Numbered from the stretch's first letter, positions 32,725 to 42,327 are shown. The stretch: 64,000 nt of DNA from Bacillus pseudomycoides (GCF_022811845.1 NZ_CP064266.1:3658001-3722000), one strand, 5' to 3'. Numbers and translations: made by a program. The notes: generated by a model not told the origin, from the letters alone.

Positions 32725-34236
32725 GTGTCTGCATTATTACAAACGTTTCAAGAACGAAAATTAGAATTACTTCGTGCGCTGATTGAGCACTTACAAATTT
32801 CACTTATTTCTTTATTCTTTGCGGTGATGATTGCAGTTCCACTTGGTATTTGGTTAACGAGAAGAGAGCGAATTGCTGAGTTTATTATAGGCACATCTGC
32901 GATTATGCAAACAATTCCCTCATTAGCTTTACTAGGGCTTTTAATTCCGCTCGTTGGGATTGGAAAGGTGCCAGCAATTATCGCGCTAGTTGTATATGCA
33001 CTATTACCAATTTTACGAAATACATATACTGGAATCCGTAAGGTAGATGCATCGCTTATTGAAGCAGCAAGAGCGATGGGAATGAATAGCTTTAAAAGAT
33101 TATGGAGGGTAGAACTTCCACTTGCGTTGCCAATTATAATGGCTGGAATTCGCACGGCAATGGTATTAATTGTTGGAACAGCTACATTAGCAGCTTTAAT
33201 AGGGGCTGGCGGGCTTGGGAAACTTATTTTACTCGGTATAGACCGAAATGACCATGCTCTTATCGTATTAGGTGCTGTACCAGCTGCATTGTTAGCTTTA
33301 TTCTTTGATGGAGTACTTCGGATGTTTGAAAGTACGAGACGTTCTCCTAAGCGAATTATATTGGCAATATGTATCATTGCTGTAGTTATCGCTGCACCAT
33401 TTCTTTGGAATACACAAAAGAAAGATATCGTGATTGCTGGAAAGCTTGGATCTGAACCAGAAATTTTAATTCAAATGTATAAGCAATTGATCGAGCAAGA
33501 TACTGATTTAGATGTAGAATTGAAACCAGGACTTGGAAAAACGGCATTTGTTTTTGAAGCTTTAAAATCGGGAGAAATTGATATATATCCTGAATTTTCA
33601 GGGACTGTCTTATCTACTTTTGTAAAAGAGGATCCGAAAAGTACAAACCGGAAAGAAGTATATGAACAAGCACGCCTAGGGTTGGAAAAGAAATATCAAA
33701 TGGTGATGCTAAAACCAATGGAATATAACAATACATATGCGCTTGCAATGCCAAAGAATGTTGCAGAGCAGTATAATGTGAAAACAATCTCAGATTTACG
33801 AAATGTTGCAGCAAATGTTAAGGCTGGATTTACGTTAGAGTTTGCAGATCGGGAAGATGGCTATAAAGGTATGCAAAAATTGTATAATTTTCAGATTGCA
33901 AACGTAACAACAATGGAGCCAAAATTACGATATAGCGCAATTGAGTCAGGAAGGGTCACTGTTATTGATGCATACTCTACTGACAGCGAACTTGAACAAT
34001 ATGGACTTCAAGTACTAGAAGATGATAAAGGGCTATTCCCACCTTACCAAGGAGCTCCTTTGTTAAGAAAAGAAACCCTTGATAAATATCCTGAACTTGA
34101 AAAGACATTAAATAAACTTGCTGGGAAAATTTCAGATGAAGATATGAGAAAAATGAATTATGAAGTAAATGTAAATGGTGAAAGTGCAGAAAAAGTAGCG
34201 AGACAATTTTTAGAAAAAGAGGAGTTAATTCATTAA
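32725..34236 (+). CDS. ABC importer permease fused to its substrate-binding domain
   Basis: The 503-residue fusion has an N-terminal permease of about six helices (residues 1-210) with the EAA-type loop IEAARAMGMNSFKRLWRVELPLALP, and after a further helix (about 212-228) an extracellular OpuAC/YehZ-type binding domain (KDIVIAGKLGSEPEILIQMYKQL...GEIDIYPEFSGT...). Two genes therefore replace the usual four. The fusion layout is that of Listeria BilE and of EgtU, a transporter shown in streptococci to bind ergothioneine, so the ligand may be a betaine, carnitine or ergothioneine. Confidence 0.87.
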   Translation: MSALLQTFQERKLELLRALIEHLQISLISLFFAVMIAVPLGIWLTRRERIAEFIIGTSAIMQTIPSLALLGLLIPLVGIGKVPAIIALVVYALLPILRNTYTGIRKVDASLIEAARAMGMNSFKRLWRVELPLALPIIMAGIRTAMVLIVGTATLAALIGAGGLGKLILLGIDRNDHALIVLGAVPAALLALFFDGVLRMFESTRRSPKRIILAICIIAVVIAAPFLWNTQKKDIVIAGKLGSEPEILIQMYKQLIEQDTDLDVELKPGLGKTAFVFEALKSGEIDIYPEFSGTVLSTFVKEDPKSTNRKEVYEQARLGLEKKYQMVMLKPMEYNNTYALAMPKNVAEQYNVKTISDLRNVAANVKAGFTLEFADREDGYKGMQKLYNFQIANVTTMEPKLRYSAIESGRVTVIDAYSTDSELEQYGLQVLEDDKGLFPPYQGAPLLRKETLDKYPELEKTLNKLAGKISDEDMRKMNYEVNVNGESAEKVARQFLEKEELIH

Positions 34237-34274
34237 TATTTGCAAAAAATATACAAATTAACGGCTGAGAATTG

Positions 34275-34304
34275 ACCGTTCATAATAAAATGAACGGTTT
34301 TTTC
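34275..34304 (+). terminator. Rho-independent terminator after the importer genes
   Basis: ACCGTTCAT / ATGAACGGT stem with a six-base loop, then TTTTTTCG. Confidence 0.85.
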
Positions 34305-34415
34305 GTGCATACTTATACATTTTTTCAAAAAAGTATTCCCTTTTTGCTCATTTTCTTTTAGAATAAGTAATGTTTTCCTGAAAAAATATAATAGAAACGT
34401 CTATTAGAGAAAAAG

Positions 34416-35882
34416 GTGACTTTAATAGTTGAGCGGATAAGCATAACACCTAGAATGACAGATGGGGTGGTACCAATAGAAAAGAAATTAGGATTTTTTC
34501 CATTAATCGCATTAGTAGTAGGAACAATGGTTGGCGGTGGTGTTTTTAGTTTACCGCATGATTTAGCAGTAGGCGCAAATAGTGGCGCAACGATAATTGG
34601 GTGGTGTATTACCGCAATGGGAATGATTCCGCTTGCGCTTGTATATCAAACGTTAGCAAGACAAAAGCCAGAGCTTGAAGGTGGAATTTATAGTTATGCG
34701 CGCGAAGGGTTTGGTGAATATGTCGGTTTTAACAGTGCATGGGGCTACTGGCTTGCAGGGATTTTAGGAAACGTAGCTACAATTATGTTATTGTTTAGTA
34801 CGCTTGGATATTTTTTCCCGATTTTCAAAGGAGGAAATAATGTTGCATCCATCGTTGGTGCATCCCTATTGTTATGGACACTTCACTTCCTTATTTTAAT
34901 TGGGATTCGTGAAGCATCTATTATGAACTTTGTTGCAACAATTGGAAAATTAGTCCCGATTTTATTATTTATTGTAGTTATGGTTACAGCGTTTCGCTGG
35001 GATACATTTACACATGATTTTTGGGGAGAGGGGACCGTTTCTGTTTCTTCTGTTCTTGGTCAAGTGAAAAATACGATGCTTGTTACACTCTGGGTATTTA
35101 TTGGGGTGGAAGGAGCAGTCGTATTATCTGGAAGAGCAAAAAACAGTCGTGATGTTGGGAAAGCAACAGTTGTTGGATTAATTTTAGTTATGTCGATCTA
35201 TATTTTAATCTCGGTCCTTTCGATGGGAGCTATGACAAGGCAAGAACTCTCTATGTTAGAAACGCCGTCAATGGGACATGTATTAGAACATGTTGTTGGA
35301 TCTTGGGGCGCATTTGCCATTAATATTGGATTAGTTGCTTCGCTTGTTGGGACGTTAATTGGATGGTTCTTACTCGTTTCTGAAATTTCTCACGTAGCGG
35401 GGAAAGATGGCGTATTTCCGAAAGCCTTTACGAAGACAAATAAAAAACAGACACCACATATTGCATTATGGATTTCAAATGGTGTCGCACAAACGTTGTT
35501 TATTATCGTTTTGTTTTCGGAATCAACGTATCAAATGATGTATTATATCGCGTCTACATCTATTTTACTTCCATACCTATTATCAGCACTTTATCAGTTG
35601 AAATTAGTTGTAACGAAGGAACTGAAACGTGCGAGGCTAAAAAATGGACTGCTTGCTTTAATTGCCTCATTATATTCTGTATGGCTAATTTATGCAGCAG
35701 GCTTAAAAAACTTATTACTTGTCTCAATCGTATATGGTATTGGACTTGTTGTTTATATGTTTGCCCGAAAAGAAAAAGGAAATCGCTGTTTTTCTGGCAT
35801 GGAGAGGTATGTCATGCTTGTAATCGTGATTGCAGCAGTAATATCGCTTTATATGCTTGTAACAGGTAATATAAAAATGTAA
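34416..35882 (+). CDS. APC-superfamily basic amino acid / polyamine antiporter (ArcD-like)
   Basis: The 488-residue protein has about 12-13 membrane helices. The N-terminal APC signature is FFPLIALVVGTMVGGGVFSLPHDLA, and EGGIYSYAREGFGEYVGFNSAWGYWLAGILGN matches arginine/ornithine or lysine antiporters. GTG 34416 lies right after AAAAAGG, so the exact start is uncertain. No arginine deiminase genes accompany it. Lysine or a polyamine is also possible; kamA is about 25 kb away and no direct link is visible. Confidence 0.85.
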   Translation: MTLIVERISITPRMTDGVVPIEKKLGFFPLIALVVGTMVGGGVFSLPHDLAVGANSGATIIGWCITAMGMIPLALVYQTLARQKPELEGGIYSYAREGFGEYVGFNSAWGYWLAGILGNVATIMLLFSTLGYFFPIFKGGNNVASIVGASLLLWTLHFLILIGIREASIMNFVATIGKLVPILLFIVVMVTAFRWDTFTHDFWGEGTVSVSSVLGQVKNTMLVTLWVFIGVEGAVVLSGRAKNSRDVGKATVVGLILVMSIYILISVLSMGAMTRQELSMLETPSMGHVLEHVVGSWGAFAINIGLVASLVGTLIGWFLLVSEISHVAGKDGVFPKAFTKTNKKQTPHIALWISNGVAQTLFIIVLFSESTYQMMYYIASTSILLPYLLSALYQLKLVVTKELKRARLKNGLLALIASLYSVWLIYAAGLKNLLLVSIVYGIGLVVYMFARKEKGNRCFSGMERYVMLVIVIAAVISLYMLVTGNIKM

Positions 35883-35912
35883 AAAGTCCTTCTAAAGGAC
35901 TTTTTTTTTTTG
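35881..35912 (+). terminator. Rho-independent terminator
   Basis: AAAAAGTCCTT / AAGGACTTTTT stem with a long T run, at the stop codon of the antiporter gene. Confidence 0.85.
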
Positions 35913-35976
35913 CATACAAGGAATTTTATTTTATTTACAGAATATCTAATATATAAGATGTTTAGGAGGGATGAGA

Positions 35977-36237
35977 ATGGAAGAAAAAGAACAACTGGTA
36001 AGAATTATGGAGTTGGCAAGTGATTTGCGAAAAATATTAGTACAAGAATCATTTTTTAATCATCATCCCGAACTACGTGGAGCAATTGAAAATTTGGCTG
36101 GTTCTGTAGAGACTTTAGCAAGCTTACAACATAATAAAGACGAAAATGCCGAGGATAAGCTCCGCTACGTACTTGCTAAAATGAAAATCGCGCATAATGC
36201 GATTATGCAAGAGAAAAAAGCTTTTCCTTCTCATTAA
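35977..36237 (+). CDS. Small soluble protein of unknown function, 86 residues
   Basis: The start ATG 35977 is eight bases after AGGAGG (35963-35968); the ATG at 35971 is too close. The product is largely helical and charged (EKEQLVRIMELASDLRKILV then ENLAGSVETLASLQHNKDEN). No motif is recognised. It lies alone between terminators, so it is transcribed separately. Confidence 0.65.
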   Translation: MEEKEQLVRIMELASDLRKILVQESFFNHHPELRGAIENLAGSVETLASLQHNKDENAEDKLRYVLAKMKIAHNAIMQEKKAFPSH

Positions 36238-36256
36238 TATAAGTTTTACTTTTTGT

Positions 36257-36286
36257 AACCTGACGGAGTACGTCAGGTTTTTTTGT
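36257..36286 (+). terminator. Rho-independent terminator
   Basis: AACCTGACG / CGTCAGGTT stem with a five-base loop and a T run. Confidence 0.85.
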
Positions 36287-36348
36287 TTCTAGTTTGCCTT
36301 TACAGTTCATACAATAAGAACAGCATGGAAAAAAGAAGGTGAGTCGTA

Positions 36349-38160
36349 TTGAAGTTACATAAAGCTCTCCACTCAAGTTTTATAAAACGGATGTATCACA
36401 TGAGGTTTCTTGGGAAGTTTGTTGAAGGTGAGGAGGAGAAAAAAGATACTTTTTCTGTACAATGTCTTTCACAAATCCCTTCAATCTTGAAATCGCAATT
36501 TGAGGGCGAAACATATTTGTTTGAAGGGTTATATGCCAATAAAAAAAATGAGAGGATCTTTGCGGACCTGAAGAAAAAAAAATTAGAAAGACAATTGGTA
36601 TTGTTTCGCCTTTATTATGAAAGAGGGAACTTGTACGTTGAATTAATATGTACAGAACAACGAGAAATTGCGGATGGATATAAGATCATTCCGTCGCCAA
36701 GATTAGTAGGGTATAAAAAAAGAGAATCTTTAGAACGAAAGCTAGGTAATGGATATTTATCTTTTCTCATCCCTAAATTTCCACACGATTTCGAAGTGCC
36801 TGAGCTATTATGGTATGAAGGTAGATTATATGGGAATTTATCATTAAAAGCATCCATTAGTTCAATTGCATATTGCGAACAAAAAAAGGAATGTAAATAT
36901 ATCGAAATTGAGGATTGGAACAAATATATAGAAGTGAAAGCGGATGATCATTTGTATTTTGTACGGGAAAATATGTATGATCAGCTTTTAAAGAAAATCA
37001 TAGAAGAGGGAAACCGGGTGGAAGTAGTAGATATAAAAGTGCAAAAAGAAGAACCAGAATGGAATGAGCGTGAATCAACATTTATACAGTATGTACAAAG
37101 TGTGATCGATAATAAAGGCTTGTATTTAGATACAACAGATATTTTTAATTTTCACATTAGCGTAAAAACAAATCCATTAACAATTCTTGCTGGTATTCCG
37201 GGAATCGGAAAATCACGTTTCGTGCAGGCATATGCAGAAGCATTAGGGTTAACATATGGGGAAGAATTGCTATGGATTCCGATTTCTCCATCTTATCAAG
37301 AGCCACATGATATACTAGGCTATCTTCATCCAAACGGAACGTATATTGAGAGTGAAACGAAGTTAATTCGGACGCTATTAAAAGCATATGAGAATCCGAA
37401 TCAACTTTATATGATTGTATTTGATGAAATGAATATGTCACATATTGAACATTGGTTTACACCATTTTTATCGATTCTGCAATTAGAAAAGAAAAATCGT
37501 ATTCTTTCTTTATATGAGGAAGGGAATGAGATAGAAAATATAGTTCCACCCAAAATTGAAATTGGTGAAAATATTATTTTTATCGGGACTGTGAATTTTG
37601 ATGAAACAACGAAAGAGTTATCGGATCGTTTATTAGATCGAGCAAACCTTATTACACTTCAAAAAATTCCATTTTGTGAAATCGATATGCAGCAAAATCA
37701 AGGGATACAAATCCCACCTTTACAAGTCACAACAGGAGAATTTCGTATGAATTGGTTACGAAATAAAGAGATGATTGATGTGTTTTCTGAAGAAGAATTA
37801 GAACTATTAGACAAATTGCATGGCTTAATATCATCACATGACGCATCGAAAGGCGTTTCTTTTCGATGTGCTGCTGCGATTGCAACTTATTTGCAAAACA
37901 TCCCCCGAAAAGATAATCAATCTTATATGATTAGCCGGGAAGAAGGTTTTGATTTACAAGTAAAACAACGTGTTTTAACAAAATTACGTGGTCCGGAAAT
38001 GACAATTGGTCCCCTTCTTCGTGAAGATGAAAAGAAAGGACTATCGCTAGTAGCATTATTGCAATCACCACTTGCGAATTGTGTCTCTGCATTCGAACAC
38101 TCTCTAGCCTATATAAGAGAAAAACGGCGTGAATTGGAGTTGTATGGGTATGCCAAATGA
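36349..38160 (+). CDS. McrB-like AAA+ ATPase
   Basis: The start TTG 36349 follows AAGGTGAG. The 603-residue protein has an N-terminal region of about 260 residues that I do not recognise, then a McrB-type AAA+ domain: Walker A GIPGIGKS (282-289), Walker B MIVFDE (355-360), the McrB-like sensor GTVNFDET (413-420; GTMNxxDRS in GTP-using McrB) and an arginine-rich DRLLDRA. It overlaps the next gene, which encodes a McrC-like nuclease, so the two form a complex-encoding pair. By analogy the ATPase would translocate or remodel DNA and activate the nuclease against modified or foreign DNA. The N-terminus should set target recognition. Confidence 0.82.
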   Translation: MKLHKALHSSFIKRMYHMRFLGKFVEGEEEKKDTFSVQCLSQIPSILKSQFEGETYLFEGLYANKKNERIFADLKKKKLERQLVLFRLYYERGNLYVELICTEQREIADGYKIIPSPRLVGYKKRESLERKLGNGYLSFLIPKFPHDFEVPELLWYEGRLYGNLSLKASISSIAYCEQKKECKYIEIEDWNKYIEVKADDHLYFVRENMYDQLLKKIIEEGNRVEVVDIKVQKEEPEWNERESTFIQYVQSVIDNKGLYLDTTDIFNFHISVKTNPLTILAGIPGIGKSRFVQAYAEALGLTYGEELLWIPISPSYQEPHDILGYLHPNGTYIESETKLIRTLLKAYENPNQLYMIVFDEMNMSHIEHWFTPFLSILQLEKKNRILSLYEEGNEIENIVPPKIEIGENIIFIGTVNFDETTKELSDRLLDRANLITLQKIPFCEIDMQQNQGIQIPPLQVTTGEFRMNWLRNKEMIDVFSEEELELLDKLHGLISSHDASKGVSFRCAAAIATYLQNIPRKDNQSYMISREEGFDLQVKQRVLTKLRGPEMTIGPLLREDEKKGLSLVALLQSPLANCVSAFEHSLAYIREKRRELELYGYAK

Positions 38161-40000
38161 GGAGCAACATGAGACAGAAATTGTAGACACAAAAGATAAG
38201 CTCCCGTTTGTGTTAAGATTAATTATTGGAACAGAAGGGAAGGGAGATTTTGTATTTTTGAATCGACTTTGTAAACACACGACAACAATGACACATTGTG
38301 TTTATAAAGTGCAAGAATTAAAAGCATTACGTTTGATGTTACATTGTCAAAAACCGATTCGTGTCACCTTTATATGGAATAAAGTGTATGAAGGGCAAAA
38401 AGACAAGAAAGAATGGCAATATGAATTACATGAAAAAAAACAAAAAGTATTATTATATGAACATGGAAAAACGGATTATTTTTATCCCTGGCGCTGTGGT
38501 TTGTATCATTTTGAGGTACAAGTGGAAGAAGATATATATTACGGAGCGTTTCAAATTGTTCCTAAAAATTTTTTTGATGACCAATTCGAGATGATTCAAA
38601 ATTATGTGAAATCCATTTTGAATGAAATTATGTTAGACCGCGGTTATTATAAAAATACATTCTCAACACTAATTGATATTGAAGATTCCTCCTATTTAAT
38701 GCTACTTCGAATGTTGCCACAAAAAATGAAAAAAATTAAACAGCTTTATAAAAAGATTGAAGAGAAAACAAGGTACATGGATAGCTATCAGTGGGAAATA
38801 AGGGAACGAAAATCGACGATGAAAAGTGTGCTAATGAATGAGAAAAAGCTTCATGCCAAGTATTATAATCGAAGGTTTATAGAACAAACAAATAGTTTAG
38901 AGAATGCTTTTCTAAAATTTACAACGAAACAATTTTATCAATATTTGCTTGAAGCTCAGATTTTTTTACAAAAGACAATCGAAATACTAGAACGAGAAAC
39001 ACATATAAAAAAAGAGGAATATCAATCTGTGAAAACAATTATGAAAACGATTGAAAGAAACGGATCTGTAACGGACAGGGAGAAACAAAAATATCGGAAT
39101 ATTCATTTGTTGAAAGAGGCCGACTTACGGAAAGTGTCTGTGAAAATACAAGAGTATAAAATTTTTAATCATATTTTACACCAAGCTGTACAGTACTTTC
39201 AAAATTTGTTGAATTCTTCATTTTGGAGAGGAATTTCTGAACGAACAAATATAACTATGCATGCTTTACCCGTTACGCATCGGCAGCTATTACAACATTT
39301 AGAATTTCTACCACGTTATAATCAACAATCTCCAGCTTTACTATTTGTGTATAAACCAACGTTTTTAGTTTATGAGTATTATGCATTTTTTATCATCATT
39401 TCTATATTGCAACAATTAGGATTTAAAGATGAAATTTCATTGCTTGAACAAATTCAAACTTATTTTTACTTAGATGGTTTACAAGACGGCACGACGATTG
39501 TTTTAAATCGTGAAAATACCCAAATCCATGTAGCGTTTAATGACTTAATTGAAACGCATCCGCTCATTGCACTTAGTAAAGGTAGTCATTTTTATAATGG
39601 AGAAGATACGAAGAAGCCAGACATTCGTTTAGATTGTTATGTGAAGCAAGGCGAACGTTATGAGTACCAATCGTCAATTATTATTGAGGTCAAATATAGT
39701 CCAATGTTTAATATTTTTCAACCTGTAGGAAATACAAAAGCAACAGAACAAATGTACAAATATTGGTCTATTAAATATATAGAAGAACGAGATGGAAAAC
39801 GTATTTTTCACCGAAGAGCGATTCACGAAGTGATTTGTGTATACCCAGGCAGTTATATGCATGGGAAGAAACTAGAGGCAGGTTGTGGAGTCTTTCTACA
39901 ATTATATCCATATAAAACGAAGCAAGGAGAAGAAAAATTAGCTGGAAAGCATGGTCTTGTACAAATTTTTGAGAAGTGGTTAAAAAATATTGGAACATGA
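38144..40000 (+). CDS. McrC/DUF2357-like PD-(D/E)xK nuclease
   Basis: The start chosen is ATG 38144, six bases after GGAG and 17 bases inside the ATPase gene; GTG 38129 is the outer limit. The 618-residue protein has a mixed N-terminal part, a long helical and coiled middle (about 180-350: KMKKIKQLYKKIEEKTRYM...), and a C-terminal nuclease core in which PDIRLD (about 493-498) and IIIEVKYSP (about 511-519) supply the D...E-x-K residues. The DUF2357-type layout is typical of McrC homologues. It is translationally coupled to the ATPase, suggesting a two-component restriction-like system. Confidence 0.78.
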   Translation: MGMPNEEQHETEIVDTKDKLPFVLRLIIGTEGKGDFVFLNRLCKHTTTMTHCVYKVQELKALRLMLHCQKPIRVTFIWNKVYEGQKDKKEWQYELHEKKQKVLLYEHGKTDYFYPWRCGLYHFEVQVEEDIYYGAFQIVPKNFFDDQFEMIQNYVKSILNEIMLDRGYYKNTFSTLIDIEDSSYLMLLRMLPQKMKKIKQLYKKIEEKTRYMDSYQWEIRERKSTMKSVLMNEKKLHAKYYNRRFIEQTNSLENAFLKFTTKQFYQYLLEAQIFLQKTIEILERETHIKKEEYQSVKTIMKTIERNGSVTDREKQKYRNIHLLKEADLRKVSVKIQEYKIFNHILHQAVQYFQNLLNSSFWRGISERTNITMHALPVTHRQLLQHLEFLPRYNQQSPALLFVYKPTFLVYEYYAFFIIISILQQLGFKDEISLLEQIQTYFYLDGLQDGTTIVLNRENTQIHVAFNDLIETHPLIALSKGSHFYNGEDTKKPDIRLDCYVKQGERYEYQSSIIIEVKYSPMFNIFQPVGNTKATEQMYKYWSIKYIEERDGKRIFHRRAIHEVICVYPGSYMHGKKLEAGCGVFLQLYPYKTKQGEEKLAGKHGLVQIFEKWLKNIGT

Positions 40001-40296
40001 AAAGAAATCCTCTTCTGTGGAAAGGGTTTCTTTTTGTGTACTTTATATGAAGTATTAGACATACACTGTATGAATAAATAGAGTTTAACGTTTAGTACGT
40101 TTCTAATGAATGTAAAGGATTTTTTATTATTGTAAAAATTGCACATAAATCTAAAACCTGAATAGGAAATTACTTTATTTTATAGAATGTATAATGAAGT
40201 GAATAGTTTTAGGTTGCATACGAAGGTTTGTTCTTATATGATAGATGATGAAAGCGTTATCAAAAAATAGAACGGCGATGGGAAAGGCGGGGAAAT

Positions 40297-40893
40297 ATGT
40301 TCCAGCGTGTTCAAACAAAGGAAGAACATTTTTGGTTCGAGCAACTGTGGGGAGATTTTTGTGAAGAGAGAGATTTAACGTTTGTAGAGCGTAATTTAAA
40401 TCCATCACGATTTTTATTAATAGAAGGTGGGCATTCTATCGGCACAGTAGAGTGTATACGATATTCGGTACCTGAACAATCTAATTCTGAGTTTTTCTAT
40501 CCGTTTTCTGAAAATGATCTAGTGAAAGGGTTAAAAAACGTTTATGAAATAGGGAAGTTAAGCATTGCGAAAACGTCGCGCGGGAGAGGGCATTTCAAAA
40601 GGCTAACAGCTATTTTATTTATACATGCTTTAGAAATGAAAGCTGAGTGGTATATTGCTGTTGTTACAAAAAGAATGTATATGTATTTACTAACACTTGG
40701 TTTTCCAATTGAGCCAATTGATGACCCGTTTCCTTTTCATGATACATTGCAAGGGGTACCTGTTCGGATTCATGCTCGGAAAGGCTTAACACATTTGTAT
40801 GCTTTAAAGGAATTTCGGGATATTATTCAAGGGAATGCCCATGCCCAGGCGCTAATTAAAGAAAATAGTAAAAACATTATGTTAACAAGATAA
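40297..40893 (+). CDS. GNAT/autoinducer-synthase-fold acyltransferase
   Basis: The 198-residue protein reads like the acyl-homoserine-lactone-synthase/FeeM branch of the GNAT fold: VERNLNPSRFLLIEGGHSIGTVECIRY, then YEIGKLSIAKTSRGRGHFKRLTAILFIHALEMKAEWYIAVVTKRMYMYLLTLGFPIEPID. The RGRGHFKRL stretch is the pantetheine-binding loop. Enzymes of this fold transfer acyl groups to amino acids or related amines. The start ATG 40297 follows GGCGGGGAAAT. Its own substrate is unknown and it stands alone before hcp. An ordinary GNAT acetyltransferase is the alternative. Confidence 0.6.
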   Translation: MFQRVQTKEEHFWFEQLWGDFCEERDLTFVERNLNPSRFLLIEGGHSIGTVECIRYSVPEQSNSEFFYPFSENDLVKGLKNVYEIGKLSIAKTSRGRGHFKRLTAILFIHALEMKAEWYIAVVTKRMYMYLLTLGFPIEPIDDPFPFHDTLQGVPVRIHARKGLTHLYALKEFRDIIQGNAHAQALIKENSKNIMLTR

Positions 40894-40918
40894 AGTGTCA
40901 CAAATTTTTATTAATTAT

Positions 40919-40934
40919 TGTGATTGATATCACA
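40919..40934. promoter_or_regulatory. FNR/CRP-type site upstream of hcp
   Basis: TGTGA-TTGATA-TCACA is a perfect consensus FNR-family operator, 65 bases before the hcp start. A TATATT -10-like hexamer at 40951-40956 places the site close to -40, an activating position. It fits induction of hcp under oxygen limitation. Confidence 0.75.
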
Positions 40935-40998
40935 TCCTTTTCTCTTTATGTATATTACGCTTTAGTTGCAGTGATTGATTAGGAAAGGGTGGGATGAC

Positions 40999-42288
40999 AT
41001 GTTTTGCTATCAATGTGAACAAACGCCAACAGGTGGCTGTAAAGTAATGGGTGTGTGTGGGAAGAATGAAACAATTGCAAGTTTACAAGATACAATTGTG
41101 TTTGGATTAAAAGGAATTGCTGCTTACCGTACCCATACTGCACAGCTTGGGTATACGGATCCATTTGTAGATGCTACAACTCATGAAGCGTTATATATGA
41201 CGTTAACGAACTCTAACTTTAATGAACAAGAACATATTGGTATGGCTATGAAAGTTGGAAAATCAGCGTTACGAGTGATGGAGTTGTTAGATGAGGCGCA
41301 TACGAATCATTTTGGTGTTCCAGAACCTGTTCAAATTACACAAAATCGTGTAGAAGGTAAGGCAATCGTTGTTACTGGTCATAATTTATTTGCATTAGAG
41401 GAACTATTAAAGCAAACAGAAGGAAATGGAATTAATATTTATACGCATTCGGAAATGCTGCCAGCACATGGATATCCACAGCTGAAAAAATATAAACATT
41501 TAAAAGGAAATATTGGTAAAGCATGGTATGACCAGCGACGTCTCTTTGAAAAGTTTACTGGCGCGATATTAGCTACAACGAATTGTGTTATGCCAATTAA
41601 TAAAGGATCGTACTCTGACCGTTTCTTTTCATATGATATTGCAGGACTTGAGGGTGTACAAAAAATTGAAAATGATGATTTTGCACCATTGATTAAAAAA
41701 GCGCTAGAGCTTCCTGAAGTACATATGGAATCGGATGAACAGTTAGTAACAGGTTTTCATCATAATACAGTATTATCACTAGCACCAGAAATCATCCAGG
41801 CGGTAAGAGCAGGGAAAATTAAACGCTTTTTTGTCATCGCAGGTTGTGATGCTCCAGGTAAAGGCGGAGAGTATTATCGTGAATTAGCAACATCACTTCC
41901 ACAAGAAACGGTTATCTTAACAACTTCGTGCGGGAAATTCCGTTTTAATGATGTGGATTATGGTGTTGTACCAGGTACGGAAATCCCACGTTACATTGAC
42001 TTAGGACAATGTAATAATTCTATTTCTACAATAAAAATAGCAGCGGCTTTAGCTGATGCTTTTCAATGTGAAGTGAATGAACTACCAGTTAGTATTGTTT
42101 TATCTTGGTTTGAACAAAAAGCGGTGGCGATTTTACTTGGACTATTTAGTCTTGGAATTCAAGATATTCGTATTGGTCCAAAGGCACCTGAATTTATTTC
42201 ACCTGGTGTGTTAGATGTATTACAAGAAACATTTGGTTTAAAGCTTATTACCACTGCAGCAGAAGATATGGATATGATGTTATCATAA
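40999..42288 (+). CDS. hcp: Hybrid-cluster protein (hydroxylamine / NO reductase)
   Basis: The start chosen is ATG 40999 (MFCYQCEQTPTGGC...), after GAAAGGGTGGG; the longer frame has no function. The 429-residue protein has an N-terminal iron-sulfur motif C3-x2-C6-x7-C14-x5-C20 and hybrid-cluster ligand regions VTGHN, ATTNCVMP, IAGCDAPGKGGEYYRE, TTSCGKFRFN and LGQCNNSIS. Hcp reduces NO or hydroxylamine and protects against nitrosative stress in anaerobic conditions. No hcr reductase gene is adjacent. The upstream FNR-type site agrees with anaerobic control. Confidence 0.93.
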   Translation: MFCYQCEQTPTGGCKVMGVCGKNETIASLQDTIVFGLKGIAAYRTHTAQLGYTDPFVDATTHEALYMTLTNSNFNEQEHIGMAMKVGKSALRVMELLDEAHTNHFGVPEPVQITQNRVEGKAIVVTGHNLFALEELLKQTEGNGINIYTHSEMLPAHGYPQLKKYKHLKGNIGKAWYDQRRLFEKFTGAILATTNCVMPINKGSYSDRFFSYDIAGLEGVQKIENDDFAPLIKKALELPEVHMESDEQLVTGFHHNTVLSLAPEIIQAVRAGKIKRFFVIAGCDAPGKGGEYYRELATSLPQETVILTTSCGKFRFNDVDYGVVPGTEIPRYIDLGQCNNSISTIKIAAALADAFQCEVNELPVSIVLSWFEQKAVAILLGLFSLGIQDIRIGPKAPEFISPGVLDVLQETFGLKLITTAAEDMDMMLS

Positions 42289-42327
42289 CAAAAAGGATGT
42301 CTTGTAATGAGACATCCTTTTTGTTAT
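42287..42327 (+). terminator. Rho-independent terminator of hcp
   Basis: AACAAAAAGGATGTC / GACATCCTTTTTGTT, a 15-bp perfect stem at the stop codon. Confidence 0.88.

Noticed and set aside
36615..36923. Antisense reading frame inside the McrB-like gene
   Set aside because: It is a long mirror frame with no start site or family features, and the plus-strand gene explains the sequence.
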